Below are positions 34,189 to 43,024 of a stretch of 64,000 nt of DNA, one piece after another (the stretch's first letter is position 1; the number at the start of each line of letters is the position of its first letter). This DNA comes from Roseomonas genomospecies 6 (GTDB lineage: Bacteria; Pseudomonadota; Alphaproteobacteria; Azospirillales; Azospirillaceae): positions 1 to 64,000 of the forward strand of contig NZ_QOKW01000011.1 in assembly GCF_008365375.1 (NCBI RefSeq), read 5' to 3'. The notes under the pieces were generated by a model. That model saw nothing but the letters and a program-made list of their open reading frames with translations. It had not been told where the DNA came from and did no database searches. The position numbers and the translations under genes are program-made.

Positions 34189-34529
34189 TCTCTATCTTAC
34201 ACAGCTTCAGACCATCGGCAACCTCATATTTGGACTGCTCTGGACGTTCACCGTGACTTAGAAATAAATCATTCGGCCGGGCCAAATCACACCGGAGCCC
34301 GCCGACCTCCTTATTCCCTCATCACACAGTTTACGAACCGGAAGAGCGCTTAATCCGCGCTCCCTCAAAAAAAGTTCGGTTGGCGAATCGTCCGTTTTGC
34401 GTATCGTTGGAGAGGCGCTGCCGGTGCCGCATGGACGCTCGTCCGGTCACTCGCAGTGCAGCAAGGAACCGGAAGGGCGCTCAACCTGTTGTTGGACCGT
34501 CCGACCGCCCGCCGAAAACGGGAGCCTTC
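34189..34529. other. Non-coding gap between the small RNA and napE
   Basis: It contains the small-RNA promoter (34194-34221) and a possible plus-strand nap promoter (TTGGCG at 34380-34385, 16-bp spacer, TATCGT at 34402-34407). No FNR box (TTGAT-N4-ATCAA) was found. Short frames here have poor codon usage. Confidence 0.45.
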
Positions 34530-34778
34530 ATGAGCCGCCTTCAGTCCCAGGGTTCGCAACGGGAACCCGCCCGCTTTCCGTCCCGTGCCGCCGCCAGCCA
34601 GCCCGCGGCCGATCCCGCCTTGCCCGACCCGGGTGCGAAGCGGCGGGAAATCGCCATGTTCGTCCTTTTGGCGGTGGTGATCTGGCCGATCCTGTCCATC
34701 GCCATCGTCGGCGGCTATGGCTTCCTGGTCTGGATGTCGCAGCTCATCATGGGGCCGCCGGGACCGCCGCCGGTCTGA
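34530..34778 (+). CDS. napE: Periplasmic nitrate reductase accessory protein NapE
   Basis: An 82-residue protein with a hydrophilic Pro/Arg-rich N-terminus and one transmembrane helix. The NapE/TorE signature AKRREIAMFVLLAVVIWPIL leads into GGYGFLVWMSQL. The start ATG at 34530 follows GGAG. It is the first gene of the nap operon. NapE is a small membrane subunit whose precise function is unsettled; it occurs in many alphaproteobacterial nap operons. Confidence 0.9.
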   Translation: MSRLQSQGSQREPARFPSRAAASQPAADPALPDPGAKRREIAMFVLLAVVIWPILSIAIVGGYGFLVWMSQLIMGPPGPPPV

Positions 34779-34791
34779 ACGGAGGCGCGCC

Positions 34792-35319
34792 ATGGCCGAA
34801 GACTCGGTCGATCTGGGAAGGCGTGGCTTCCTGCGTGGCCGGACACGCGCCGCGCCCGCCGCGCTGCGTCCGCCCTGGTCGCGCACCGAACGCTTCACCG
34901 ACCTGTGCAGCCGCTGCGGCGCCTGCGCCGACGCCTGCCCGGAAGGGATCATCCGTGCCGGAGACGGCGGCTTTCCGGAAATCGACTTCCGACGGGGCGA
35001 GTGCAGCTTCTGCGCCGCCTGCGCCGACGCCTGCCCGGAGCCGGTCTTCGACCGCACCGCCGCCCGTCCCTGGGCGCTGGCGGTGCGGATCGGCCCGTCC
35101 TGCCTCGCCGTCAACCGCATCGTCTGCCGGAGCTGCCGCGACGCCTGCCCGGAGGCCGCCATCCGCTTCGCTCTGGCTCCCGGCGGCGTGGCGGTTCCCG
35201 CCGTGGACGGGGACGCCTGCACCGGCTGCGGCGCCTGCCAGGCCGCCTGCCCCGCCGACGCCGTCACCCTGCAACCCGGCTCCCTGCGAGCCGAACCGGA
35301 GAACGCCCATGCCTCCTGA
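34792..35319 (+). CDS. napF: Ferredoxin-type protein NapF
   Basis: A 175-residue iron-sulfur protein. Cysteine motifs are CSRCGACADACPEG, CSFCAACADACPE, a variant C-x8-CRSCRDACPE and CTGCGACQAACPAD, i.e. 4Fe-4S sites as in NapF. The N-terminus has LGRRGFLRG, a twin-Arg-like segment, but with no real hydrophobic signal after it, consistent with a cytoplasmic NapF. NapF helps iron-sulfur loading of NapA before export. The gene follows napE by 13 bp and overlaps napD. Confidence 0.93.
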   Translation: MAEDSVDLGRRGFLRGRTRAAPAALRPPWSRTERFTDLCSRCGACADACPEGIIRAGDGGFPEIDFRRGECSFCAACADACPEPVFDRTAARPWALAVRIGPSCLAVNRIVCRSCRDACPEAAIRFALAPGGVAVPAVDGDACTGCGACQAACPADAVTLQPGSLRAEPENAHAS

Positions 35320-35623
35320 CGTCCCAGACCGTCTGGCCGGCCGTCTGGCCGCTCCACCGGTGGACAGGCCGGCGGAATGGCACATCGCCTCCATCCTGGT
35401 CCATCTGCGCCCGGAGCGCAGCGCCGACGTGCGGGCCTCCATCGCCGCGCTGGGCGATGTGGATGTGCATGTGGAGGAGCGGGGCCGGATGGTGGTGACC
35501 GTCGAAGGCCCCCATGAGGGCCGCATCGCCGACCGCATGACCGCCATCCACCTGATGGACGGCGTGCTGTCGGCGGTCATGGTCTTCCACCACGCCGAAG
35601 CCGTCGCGCCTCGGAACAGTTGA
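35309..35623 (+). CDS. napD: NapA signal-peptide chaperone NapD
   Basis: A 104-residue ferredoxin-fold chaperone. The key segment is EWHIASILVHLRPERSADV, followed by MTAIHLMDGVLSAVMVFHHAE, typical of NapD. It binds the Tat signal of NapA and delays export until the cofactor is in place. Its start overlaps the last codons of napF by 11 bp, so the pair is translationally coupled, and napA follows 30 bp later. Confidence 0.93.
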   Translation: MPPDVPDRLAGRLAAPPVDRPAEWHIASILVHLRPERSADVRASIAALGDVDVHVEERGRMVVTVEGPHEGRIADRMTAIHLMDGVLSAVMVFHHAEAVAPRNS

Positions 35624-35653
35624 TTACGTGAAGAATAAGGGGGGAGAGAACCC

Positions 35654-38146
35654 ATGCTCGACCGGCGGGATTTCATCAAGGCGCAGGCGGTGGCAACCGC
35701 CGCGGCGGCGGGGGGCATCAGCCTGCCCGCCATGGCCCAGCCTTCCATGGTGGCGGGCGAGGACGCCCAGCTCACCTGGTCCAAGGCGCCTTGCCGCTTC
35801 TGCGGCACCGGATGCAGCGTCATGGTCGCCACCAAGGACAACCGCGTCGTCGCCACCCACGGCGACATGCAGGCGGAGGTCAACCGCGGCCTGAACTGCG
35901 TGAAGGGCTATTTCCTGTCCAAGATCATGTACGGGCAGGACCGGCTGACCCAGCCGCTGCTGCGCATGCGCGACGGCAAGTACCATAAGGACGGGGAATT
36001 CCGCCCGGTCACCTGGGACGAGGCCTTCGACGAGATGGCCCGCCAGTGGAAGCGGGTGCTGAAGGAGAAGGGGCCGGAGGCCGTGGGCATGTTCGGCTCC
36101 GGCCAATGGACGATTTGGGAGGGCTACGCCGCGTCCAAGCTGATGCGCGCCGGCTTCCGCACCAACAACCTGGACCCCAACGCCCGCCACTGCATGGCGT
36201 CCGCCGCCGTGGCCTTCATCCGCACCTTCGGCATGGACGAGCCGATGGGCTGCTATGACGATATGGAGCACGCCGACGCCTTCGTCCTCTGGGGCTCCAA
36301 CATGGCGGAGATGCACCCCATCCTGTGGACGCGCATCACCGATCGCCGGCTGGCCCACAACCATGTGAAGGTCGCCGTCCTCTCCACCTTCGAACACCGC
36401 AGCTTCGAGCTGGCCGACATCCCCATGATCTTCGAGCCGGGGACCGATCTGGCCATCCTGAACTACATCGCCAACCACATCATCCAGACCGGGCGGGTGA
36501 ACAAGGAATTCGTCGAGAAGCACTGCAACTTCCGCCTGGGGCAGAAGGACATCGGCTACGGCCTGCGCCCCGAGAGCGTGCTGGAGGTGCGCGCGGCGAA
36601 CGCCAAGGACCCGACCGATTCCAAGCCCATGAGCTTCGACGAATTCGCCGCGTTCGTCAGCGAATACACGCTGGAGAAGGCCTCGGAGCTGAGCAAGGTG
36701 CCGAAGGAGCGGCTGCTGGCGCTCGCCGAGATGTACGCCGACCCGAAGGTCAAGGTCATGTCGCTGTGGACCATGGGGTTCAACCAGCACGTCCGCGGCG
36801 TGTGGGTGAACCATATGGTCTACAACATCCACCTGCTGACCGGCAAAATCTCGGAGCCGGGGAACAGCCCCTTCTCGCTGACCGGCCAGCCCTCGGCCTG
36901 CGGCACGGCGCGCGAGGTCGGCACCTTCGCCCACCGCCTGCCCGCCGACATGCAGGTGACCAACCCCACCCACCGCTCCTACGTGGAGGACGGCTGGAAG
37001 ATCCCCAAGGGCCTGCTGCCGGGCAAGGTCGGTTACCACGCGGTGCTGATGGACCGGATGCTGAAGGACGGGAAGCTCAACGCCTACTGGATCATGGTGA
37101 ACAACAACCTCCAGGCGGCGCCCAACACCGACCAGGAGACCTATCCCGGCTACCGCAACCCGAACAACTTCATCGTCGTGTCGGAAGCCTACCCGACGGT
37201 GACCGCCGCCGCCGCCGACCTGATCCTGCCCGCCGCCATGTGGGTGGAGAAGGAGGGCGGGTACGGCAACGCGGAGCGGCGGACCCATTTCTGGCACCAG
37301 CTCGTCGACGCGCCGGGTGAGTCCCGGTCCGACCTGTGGCAGCTCATGGAATTCTCCAAGCGCTTCACCACCGACGAGGTGTGGCCGAAGGAGATCCTGG
37401 ACGCCAACCCCGGCTTCCGCGGCAAGAGCCTGTTCGACGTGCTGTTCCGCAACGGCAATGTGGACCGCTTCCCCCTGGCGGAGCTGAACCCCGCCTATGG
37501 CAACCACGAGTCGAAGGCGTTCGGCTTCTATGTCCAGAAGGGTCTGTTCGAGGAATACGCCGCCTTCGGGCGCGGCCACGGCCACGATCTGGCGCCCTTC
37601 GACACCTATCACGAGGTGCGCGGGCTGCGCTGGCCCGTGGTGGAGGGCAAGGAGACCAAGTGGCGCTACCGGGAAGGGCTCGACCCCTATGTTCCGAAGG
37701 GCGAGGGCGTGCGCTTCTACGGCAATCCCGACGGCAAGGCCAACCTGTTCGCCTTCCCCTACGAACCCCCGGCGGAATCGCCGGACAAGGACTTCGACCT
37801 GTGGCTGGTCACGGGGCGCGTGCTGGAGCACTGGCATTCCGGCTCCATGACCATGCGGGTCCCCGAACTCTACAAGGCCATGCCGATGGCCCTGGTCTAC
37901 ATGCATCCCGACGACGCCCAGGCGCGGGGTTTGCGCCGCGGATCGGAGGTCAAGGTGATGTCCCGGCGCGGCGAGATGCGCACGCGGGTGGAGACGCGCG
38001 GGCGCAACCGGCCGCCGCGCGGGGTGGTCTTCGTTCCCTGGTTCGATTCGGCGCGCCTCATCAACAAATGCACGCTGGACGCCACCGACCCGATCAGCAA
38101 GCAGACGGACTTCAAGAAGTGCGCCGTCAAGATCGTGGCCGTCTGA
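35654..38146 (+). CDS. napA: Periplasmic nitrate reductase catalytic subunit NapA
   Basis: An 830-residue Mo-bis-MGD enzyme, full length for the family. The Tat signal is [17 protein letters not shown] with cleavage near AMA-Q (residue 29). The 4Fe-4S cluster cysteines are Cys47, Cys50, Cys54 and Cys82 ([15 protein letters not shown]), and the Mo ligand is probably Cys180 in ARHCMASAA. The C-terminal MopB domain has [18 protein letters not shown]. It reduces nitrate to nitrite in the periplasm with electrons from NapB/NapC. AGGGGGGAGA precedes the ATG. Confidence 0.97.
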   Translation: MLDRRDFIKAQAVATAAAAGGISLPAMAQPSMVAGEDAQLTWSKAPCRFCGTGCSVMVATKDNRVVATHGDMQAEVNRGLNCVKGYFLSKIMYGQDRLTQPLLRMRDGKYHKDGEFRPVTWDEAFDEMARQWKRVLKEKGPEAVGMFGSGQWTIWEGYAASKLMRAGFRTNNLDPNARHCMASAAVAFIRTFGMDEPMGCYDDMEHADAFVLWGSNMAEMHPILWTRITDRRLAHNHVKVAVLSTFEHRSFELADIPMIFEPGTDLAILNYIANHIIQTGRVNKEFVEKHCNFRLGQKDIGYGLRPESVLEVRAANAKDPTDSKPMSFDEFAAFVSEYTLEKASELSKVPKERLLALAEMYADPKVKVMSLWTMGFNQHVRGVWVNHMVYNIHLLTGKISEPGNSPFSLTGQPSACGTAREVGTFAHRLPADMQVTNPTHRSYVEDGWKIPKGLLPGKVGYHAVLMDRMLKDGKLNAYWIMVNNNLQAAPNTDQETYPGYRNPNNFIVVSEAYPTVTAAAADLILPAAMWVEKEGGYGNAERRTHFWHQLVDAPGESRSDLWQLMEFSKRFTTDEVWPKEILDANPGFRGKSLFDVLFRNGNVDRFPLAELNPAYGNHESKAFGFYVQKGLFEEYAAFGRGHGHDLAPFDTYHEVRGLRWPVVEGKETKWRYREGLDPYVPKGEGVRFYGNPDGKANLFAFPYEPPAESPDKDFDLWLVTGRVLEHWHSGSMTMRVPELYKAMPMALVYMHPDDAQARGLRRGSEVKVMSRRGEMRTRVETRGRNRPPRGVVFVPWFDSARLINKCTLDATDPISKQTDFKKCAVKIVAV

Positions 38147-38161
38147 GGGAGGACCGGACCC

Positions 38162-38644
38162 ATGCGACGCCATCTCATGCTCGCGCTGGCCGCGGCCCTG
38201 CCCTGCCTCGTGCCCGCCCTCCTCGCCGCCCAGGGAACCGGGCAGGTGAAGGAGCCCTTCCGCCCGCCGATCCAGTTCACGGATGAGAACCCGACCCCGC
38301 CGGTCCCCGCCGACGTCACCGACGACCGGCGGGTCGCCCGCAACTATCCGGAGCAGCCGCCGGTCATCCCGCACAACATACGCGACTATCAGGTCAGCCT
38401 GAACAACAACCAGTGCCTGACCTGCCACAGCCGCCAGTTCACCGGGGCCACCCAGGCGCCGATGATCAGCATCACCCATTACGTGGACCGCGACGGGCAG
38501 ACCCTGGGTGCGGTGGCGCCGCGCCGCTATTTCTGCACGCAGTGCCACGTCCCCCAGACCATGGCCCAGCCCATCGTCCCGAACACCTTCAAGGACATGG
38601 ACAGCCTCATCAGCCGCCCGTCGGACGGGGGTGACCGGCGATGA
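38162..38644 (+). CDS. napB: Diheme cytochrome subunit NapB
   Basis: A 160-residue protein with a Sec signal peptide (about residues 1-23, [20 protein letters not shown]) and two heme c sites, CLTCH and CTQCH. The order of motifs ([11 protein letters not shown] before the first heme, [11 protein letters not shown] after the second) is that of NapB. It passes electrons from NapC to NapA. The stop overlaps the napC start by 4 bp. Confidence 0.96.
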   Translation: MRRHLMLALAAALPCLVPALLAAQGTGQVKEPFRPPIQFTDENPTPPVPADVTDDRRVARNYPEQPPVIPHNIRDYQVSLNNNQCLTCHSRQFTGATQAPMISITHYVDRDGQTLGAVAPRRYFCTQCHVPQTMAQPIVPNTFKDMDSLISRPSDGGDRR

Positions 38645-39315
38645 AGCTGCCCGACTTCCTGCTGCGGCCCTGGCGGATCATCGCGGGCCCCAGCCGCTAT
38701 CTCAGCCTTGGCTTCCTGACGCTGGGCGGCTTCCTGGCCGGCGTCATGTTCTGGGGCGGCTTCAACACCGCGCTGGAGGTGACCAACACCGAGAAATTCT
38801 GCACGAGCTGCCACGAGATGCGGGACAACGTCTTCGAGGAGTTGAAGACCACCATCCACTTCACCAACCGCTCCGGCGTGCGGGCGACCTGCCCGGACTG
38901 CCACGTCCCCCACAACTGGACCGACAAGATCGCCCGCAAGATGCAGGCCTCGAAGGAGGTCTGGGGCAAGATCTTCGGCACCATCGACACGCGCGACAAG
39001 TTCCAGGAGAAGCGGCGCGAACTGGCCGAGCATGAATGGGCGCGGCTGAAGGCCAACAATTCCCTGGAATGCCGCAACTGCCACACCGCGGAATCGATGG
39101 ACATCACCAAGCAGGGGGCGCGGGCGGCGCGCATCCACCAGCAATATCTGTTCACCGGGCAGCGCACCTGCATCGATTGCCACAAGGGCATCGCGCATCA
39201 ACTGCCGAACATGGAGGGCGTTCCGCCGGGCTGGAGCGAGGCCTCGATCGAAAGCGACGACCCGCTCCGCCGCTGGCTGGCCGACGCCACCCCGGGGCCT
39301 GCGAACCCGCACTGA
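38641..39315 (+). CDS. napC: Membrane tetraheme cytochrome NapC
   Basis: A 224-residue NapC/NirT quinol dehydrogenase. One N-terminal membrane anchor (about residues 19-41) precedes four heme motifs: CTSCH (Cys54), CPDCH, CRNCH and CIDCH. It oxidises ubiquinol or menaquinol and feeds NapB. It is the last gene of the operon. The set napEFDABC lacks napGH and napK/L, so NapC is the only quinol input here. Confidence 0.96.
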   Translation: MKLPDFLLRPWRIIAGPSRYLSLGFLTLGGFLAGVMFWGGFNTALEVTNTEKFCTSCHEMRDNVFEELKTTIHFTNRSGVRATCPDCHVPHNWTDKIARKMQASKEVWGKIFGTIDTRDKFQEKRRELAEHEWARLKANNSLECRNCHTAESMDITKQGARAARIHQQYLFTGQRTCIDCHKGIAHQLPNMEGVPPGWSEASIESDDPLRRWLADATPGPANPH

Positions 39316-39327
39316 GGAATGCCGTAA

Positions 39328-39356
39328 AGCCCCTCTCCCCTTGTGGGAGAGGGGCT
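39328..39356. repeat. CCCTCTCCC-family hairpin between napC and the second HU gene
   Basis: AGCCCCTCTCCC (39328-39339) and GGGAGAGGGGCT (39345-39356) form a perfect 12-bp stem, between convergent stops. Its arms match the palindromes at 13066 and 21014. It may end transcription from both sides, although no T tract is present. Confidence 0.65.
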
Positions 39357-39368
39357 GCCGACAGGTGG

Positions 39369-39653
39369 TTACTCGGCCTTGCCGTTGACGGCGTCCTTGA
39401 GGGCCTTGCCGGCGGAGAACTTCGGCGCCTTGGAGGCGGCGATCTTGATCTCCGCACCGGTCTGCGGGTTGCGGCCCGTGCGCTCGCCGCGCTCGGCGAT
39501 CTCGAACTGGCCGAAGCCCGGCAGCTTGACCGTCTCCCCCTTGACCAGCGCGTCCTGCAGGCTCTCCAGAACCGCGTCCAGCGCCTTGCCGGCATCCGCC
39601 TTGGTGCCGCCCAGCTTGCCGGCGATCGCGTCGATGAGATCGGCCTTCGTCAT
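39369..39653 (-). CDS. HU-family DNA-binding protein, copy 2
   Basis: A 94-residue protein identical to the one at 29126; the coding DNA differs by one synonymous base plus the stop codon (TAA). The start at 39653 (MTKADLID) is preferred, although the frame is open to 39689. Keeping both copies identical suggests recent duplication or gene conversion. It is convergent with napC and downstream of the small unknown gene at 39820. Confidence 0.95.
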   Translation of the reverse strand: MTKADLIDAIAGKLGGTKADAGKALDAVLESLQDALVKGETVKLPGFGQFEIAERGERTGRNPQTGAEIKIAASKAPKFSAGKALKDAVNGKAE

Positions 39654-39719
39654 TCCCAATTCCCCTTGTTCGTGGCGGAACCCCAGCATCCTCCAGGGCT
39701 CCAGGCGCTTCTGACCTAC
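39371..39719. repeat. Direct repeat, right copy (HU gene plus leader)
   Basis: This is the partner of 29128-29476, in the same orientation, ungapped, with four mismatches. The two copies bracket about 9.9 kb containing the sigma/anti-sigma pair, BI-1, OxlT-like gene, small RNA and napEFDABC. Confidence 0.95.
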
Positions 39720-39819
39720 CCTGCCCGGCGCCCGCGCGCAAGATGCTCTCGCCCGGAATCGACCGGGCGCGACGCTGTGACCCGCAAAAAAACGTCAATC
39801 CGCCGGAATTTCGCCGGAA

Positions 39820-40173
39820 TCAGCCGACCAGGGCGGCCTTGACCAGCACGGCGGCGCTCTCCGTGGTGTCGCGCTTGTCCAGTTTCTTGGCGACCTCCTC
39901 GATATCGGCCACGGGCATGACGCGGCGGGCCTGCTTGGCCGCGGTGACGAGGCGGCGCTGCGCCAGACGCACCTGATCGCCCAGTTCGGTGAGCGTCTGG
40001 TAGGCCTTGCGGCGGGCCTGGGTGTCGATGCTGCCGCTCGTCTCGGTCGCGCGCTCGGTCGCAGCAGCCAAGTCCTTGCACGACTGAAGGTACGTGGAGA
40101 TGGCGTCCGTCAGAAGACGGCGGGCCTCGGTCCGGGGATCGGCGGGGCTGCTGCTCGACGTGGAAAGAGACAC
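39820..40173 (-). CDS. Hypothetical helical protein next to regA
   Basis: Not recognised. The 117-residue product is predicted almost entirely helical, with EARRLLTDAISTYLQSCKDL and a long heptad-like stretch to VRLAQRRLVTAAKQARRVM. I choose the GTG start at 40173 because AAGGAG lies 9 bp before it; the frame is open to 40278, but that extension has no ribosome site. It has no signal peptide or DNA-binding motif. It lies downstream of regA on the same strand with a 135-bp gap. Confidence 0.6.
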   Translation of the reverse strand: MSLSTSSSSPADPRTEARRLLTDAISTYLQSCKDLAAATERATETSGSIDTQARRKAYQTLTELGDQVRLAQRRLVTAAKQARRVMPVADIEEVAKKLDKRDTTESAAVLVKAALVG

Positions 40174-40308
40174 TTCACTCTGCTCCTTGAATGCTGCGAA
40201 TGCTGCGTGTGACACACGACTGTAACAAGCCGTCGAAAATGGGCGGAGCGGGCGCCGTTGTCCAGCGGCCATGCGCACCTTCGACCGACTGGACAGGGGG
40301 CGCCCGGT

Positions 40309-40842
40309 TCAGGGCACCTGCTTCTTCTCCAGCTTGCGGGCCAGGGTGCGACGGTGCATGCCCAGGCGGCGGGCGGTTTCGGAGATGTTGAAACCGGTCT
40401 CCGCCAGGGTTTCGTGGATGCGTTCCCACTCCAGCGTCTTCAGCGAGGTCGTCCGGGCGGCCAGCGCGATGGAGGGGTCGCCCTCGGTCCGTTCGAAGGC
40501 CGCCTCGATGTCGTCGGTGTTGGACGGCTTGGCGAGGTAATGGCAGGCGCCCAGCTTGATCGCCTCCACCGCCGTGGCGATGCTGGCGAAGCCGGTCAGC
40601 ACGACGATCCGCGTCTCCGGGTCGTGGGCGTGCAGCTCCTTCACGCATTCCAGGCCGGACCCGCTGCCCAGCTTCAGGTCCACCACCGCGTAGGCCGGCG
40701 GCACCGTCTCCAGCAGAGCCCGCAGGCCGTCCAGGCTGTCGCACCAGTGGACGCGGTAGCCCCGGCGCTCGAAGGAGCGGCGCAGGACCTTGGCGAAGGC
40801 GGCGTCGTCCTCCACCAGGACGAGCGAGCGGTCAGTCTCCAT
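40309..40842 (-). CDS. regA: Redox response regulator RegA/ActR/PrrA
   Basis: A 177-residue two-domain regulator. The receiver has EDD near residue 11 and phospho-acceptor Asp55 in AVVDLKLGSGSGLE. The Lys is in LAKPSNTDD. The Fis-type helix-turn-helix at the C-terminus is ISETARRLGMHRRTLARKL, the highly conserved RegA/PrrA motif. It is encoded directly after regB with an 11-bp overlap. In relatives it controls respiration, nitrogen fixation and CO2 fixation in response to redox state. Its position between nap and cyo fits that role. Confidence 0.93.
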   Translation of the reverse strand: METDRSLVLVEDDAAFAKVLRRSFERRGYRVHWCDSLDGLRALLETVPPAYAVVDLKLGSGSGLECVKELHAHDPETRIVVLTGFASIATAVEAIKLGACHYLAKPSNTDDIEAAFERTEGDPSIALAARTTSLKTLEWERIHETLAETGFNISETARRLGMHRRTLARKLEKKQVP

Positions 40843-42106
40843 GGGTCTCTCCCGCGGACAGGGCGGCGAGCGGCAGGGTCATGGTGACGGAGGCGCCGCC
40901 ACCGGGGCGGTTGCGCGCGGCGACCGTGCCGCCCAGCTTGCGCACCACGTTGACCACCAGGAACAGGCCCAGCCCGCCGCCGGGCCGCCCCTTGCTCGAC
41001 CGGTAGGGTTTGCCGAATTCCGCCAGCATGCCGTCCGCGAAGCCGGGGCCGGCGTCGTTGACCGTCAGGACGAGGCTGTCCCCCTGCCGCCCGGCGGCGA
41101 TGCCGACCCAGGCGGGGGAGACCTCCAGCGCGTTGTCCAGCACGTTGAAGATCACCTGCTTCAGAGCGAGGTCGGAGATGATCCCCTCCCGCGAGCGGAC
41201 GCTGTTGTCGTAATCGACGCAGGCCGGGGAACGGCTGGCCTTCCACTCCTCCACCAGATCGTCCAGGAAGTCGGTCACGGTGGTGCGCACCGTTCCCTCC
41301 CCCCGCGCCTCGCCGGAGGACAGCAGGATGCCCGACACGATGGCTTTGCAGCGGTCGATCTGGTTCTGCATCTCCGCGATGTCCTCGGCCATGTCCGGAT
41401 CGGCCTTCACGGCGGGCATCCGCCGCCAGTCGTTCACGATCACCGACAGGGTGGCGAGCGGCGTCCCAAGCTCGTGCGCGGCGCCGGAGGCCAGGAGGCC
41501 CAGCCGCACGATGTGGTCCTCCTCCATGGAACGCTGGCGCAGGTCCGCCAGATGGGCGTCGCGGGCGCGCAGGTTGCGGGTGATTTGCGTGATGAAGGGG
41601 ACGATCAGGCTGGCCGTCAGCACGAAGCACAGGAACATGCCCTGGATGTGCAGCCCCAGCAGAAGCCCCTCGCGCCCCGGCGGCAGGGCCAGCGGGCGGT
41701 AGGCGCCGATCAGCAGCGTGAAGCAGGCCGTGGCGACCAGGACCAGCGCCCAGGCCGACCACGCCTCCAGCAGCACCGCCCCCAGCGTGATCTGGAGAAG
41801 ATAGAGCGAGATGAAGGGATTGGACGCCCCGCCGCTGAGGTAGAGCTGAACGGTGAGCGCTGACACGTCGATCAGCAATTCCAGGAAGAGCTGCGTGTTC
41901 GACACCGCGGTCTGGCGGCGCAGATGCAGCATGCTGGCGATGTTCAGCGCGACCAGGAACAGGATCACCGCGCCCATCTGGTCCAGCGGCAGGGTGATGC
42001 CCATCGGATAGTGCACGATCAGGATCGTCACGACCTGCCCGGCGACGGCGAGCCAGCGCAACTGCACCAGCAGGAACAGGTTCTTCTTGTCGGTGGTGTC
42101 ACGCAC
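40832..42106 (-). CDS. regB: Redox sensor histidine kinase RegB/ActS/PrrB
   Basis: A membrane kinase of about 424 residues. Six N-terminal helices begin QLRWLAVAGQVVTILIV. The quinone-binding motif GGASNPF lies between helices, the H-box is SGAAHELGTPLATL, and QIDRCKAIV carries the redox-active cysteine equivalent to Cys265 of Rhodobacter RegB. HATPase boxes follow (FNVLDNALEVSP, GGGLGLFLVVNV). I place the start at GTG 42106 (MRDTTDKKN); TTG at 42238 would lie inside a terminator stem. GTG 42211 is also possible. The cognate partner is RegA. Confidence 0.9.
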   Translation of the reverse strand: MRDTTDKKNLFLLVQLRWLAVAGQVVTILIVHYPMGITLPLDQMGAVILFLVALNIASMLHLRRQTAVSNTQLFLELLIDVSALTVQLYLSGGASNPFISLYLLQITLGAVLLEAWSAWALVLVATACFTLLIGAYRPLALPPGREGLLLGLHIQGMFLCFVLTASLIVPFITQITRNLRARDAHLADLRQRSMEEDHIVRLGLLASGAAHELGTPLATLSVIVNDWRRMPAVKADPDMAEDIAEMQNQIDRCKAIVSGILLSSGEARGEGTVRTTVTDFLDDLVEEWKASRSPACVDYDNSVRSREGIISDLALKQVIFNVLDNALEVSPAWVGIAAGRQGDSLVLTVNDAGPGFADGMLAEFGKPYRSSKGRPGGGLGLFLVVNVVRKLGGTVAARNRPGGGASVTMTLPLAALSAGETHGD

Positions 42107-42144
42107 GGGAAACGTCTGGCCCTTCGCCGGCTTCGTTCGGTCAG

Positions 42145-42157
42145 ACCCTATATGGGT
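42145..42157. promoter_or_regulatory. Small palindrome upstream of regB
   Basis: ACCCTATATGGGT (ACCC-N5-GGGT) lies 40-50 bp before the proposed regB start and contains a TATAGG -10-like hexamer on the minus strand. I do not see a convincing -35. Confidence 0.25.
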
Positions 42158-42210
42158 TTGGCGCCCCGGCTTGGCAGCCTCGTCATGTGAACCGGTTCCT
42201 GTCGATAGCA

Positions 42211-42257
42211 CAAAATAGCCGGACGGAAAGACCGGCAAGCAGCCTGTTCCGTCCGGC
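42211..42257 (-). terminator. Terminator of the cyoABCD-surf1 operon
   Basis: GCCGGACGGAA (42218-42228) and TTCCGTCCGGC (42247-42257) form a perfect 11-bp stem with an 18-base loop, followed on the minus strand by TATTTTGT. It lies about 33 bp past the SURF1 stop and upstream of regB. Confidence 0.6.
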
Positions 42258-42289
42258 GAAAAACCATGAAGAAAAAGCGTGTACCCGCT

Positions 42290-43024
42290 TCAGCGCCGAC
42301 GCTTCCATTCACTGCGCGCAACATAGATGGCGGCGGCGATCAGCATCAGATCAAGCGCGACCCACGTCAGCGCATACACGAGGTGGTTGTTCCGGAACTT
42401 CAGGACGGTCAGACCGCCAACCGGATAGCCGCCTTCCGGGCTGGCCTCCGCGTCGATGAAATAGGGGGCCGCCTCCGTCACGCCGCGGGCCGCCGCGATG
42501 GCCGCCACGTCGCGCGAATACCAGCGCTCCCCGGCGGGATCGTTGGAGCGCAGGAAGCCGCCCCCCGGCTCCGTCACCCGCAGCAGGCCGGTGACGGTGG
42601 TGTCCGAAGCGACCAACCCGGCGGTGCGGCTGTCCGGAGCACGTCGGTCCGGCGGCACGAAGCCGCGGTTGACCAGGACGGTGAAGCCCCGGTCGGTCCG
42701 CAACGGGGTGAGCACCCAGAAGCCGCCGCCACGCTCGGTCACCGCCTGGACCAAGGTTTCCCGGTCGTTCAGGAATCGCCCGGTGACGCTGACCCGCCGG
42801 TATTCCTGGCTGGCCGCCGTGACGGCGGGCCAGTCCTCCGGGCCGGGGGCGGAAACGGGCGCGGCCTGCGCCCGCTCCTCCACCCGCTGGATCAGGTCCA
42901 GCTTCCAGAACAGCCGCTCGACCTGCCAGACGCCGAGCGACGTGAAGAGGGCGACGCCCGCCAGCGCCAGGATGCCGAGAAGGATCAGCCCCCGGCGCGG
43001 GCGGGCGGTCGCCGTTCCGGTCAC
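42290..43024 (-). CDS. SURF1-family oxidase assembly protein
   Basis: A 244-residue SURF1/Shy1 protein. Two membrane helices are at the N-terminus (about residues 12-30) and C-terminus (about 215-233). Between them is the periplasmic SURF1 domain, with LGVWQVERLFWK after TM1, VLVNRGFVPPD near 145 and KFRNNHLVYALTW before TM2. I choose GTG 43024, which overlaps the cyoD stop as GTGA; an ORF extension to 43084 would run back into cyoD. It assists heme insertion into terminal oxidases. It is encoded with a quinol oxidase here, as in other alphaproteobacteria. Confidence 0.9.
   Translation of the reverse strand: MTGTATARPRRGLILLGILALAGVALFTSLGVWQVERLFWKLDLIQRVEERAQAAPVSAPGPEDWPAVTAASQEYRRVSVTGRFLNDRETLVQAVTERGGGFWVLTPLRTDRGFTVLVNRGFVPPDRRAPDSRTAGLVASDTTVTGLLRVTEPGGGFLRSNDPAGERWYSRDVAAIAAARGVTEAAPYFIDAEASPEGGYPVGGLTVLKFRNNHLVYALTWVALDLMLIAAAIYVARSEWKRRR

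Noticed and set aside
34189..34380. Short minus-strand reading frames upstream of the candidate small RNA
   Set aside because: The longest have fewer than 20 codons with poor ribosome-binding sites; a promoter for an RNA is a better explanation.
34530..39315. Missing FNR box for the nap operon
   Set aside because: I searched the upstream gap for TTGAT-N4-ATCAA patterns and found none; I do not claim nap is directly FNR/FixK-regulated.
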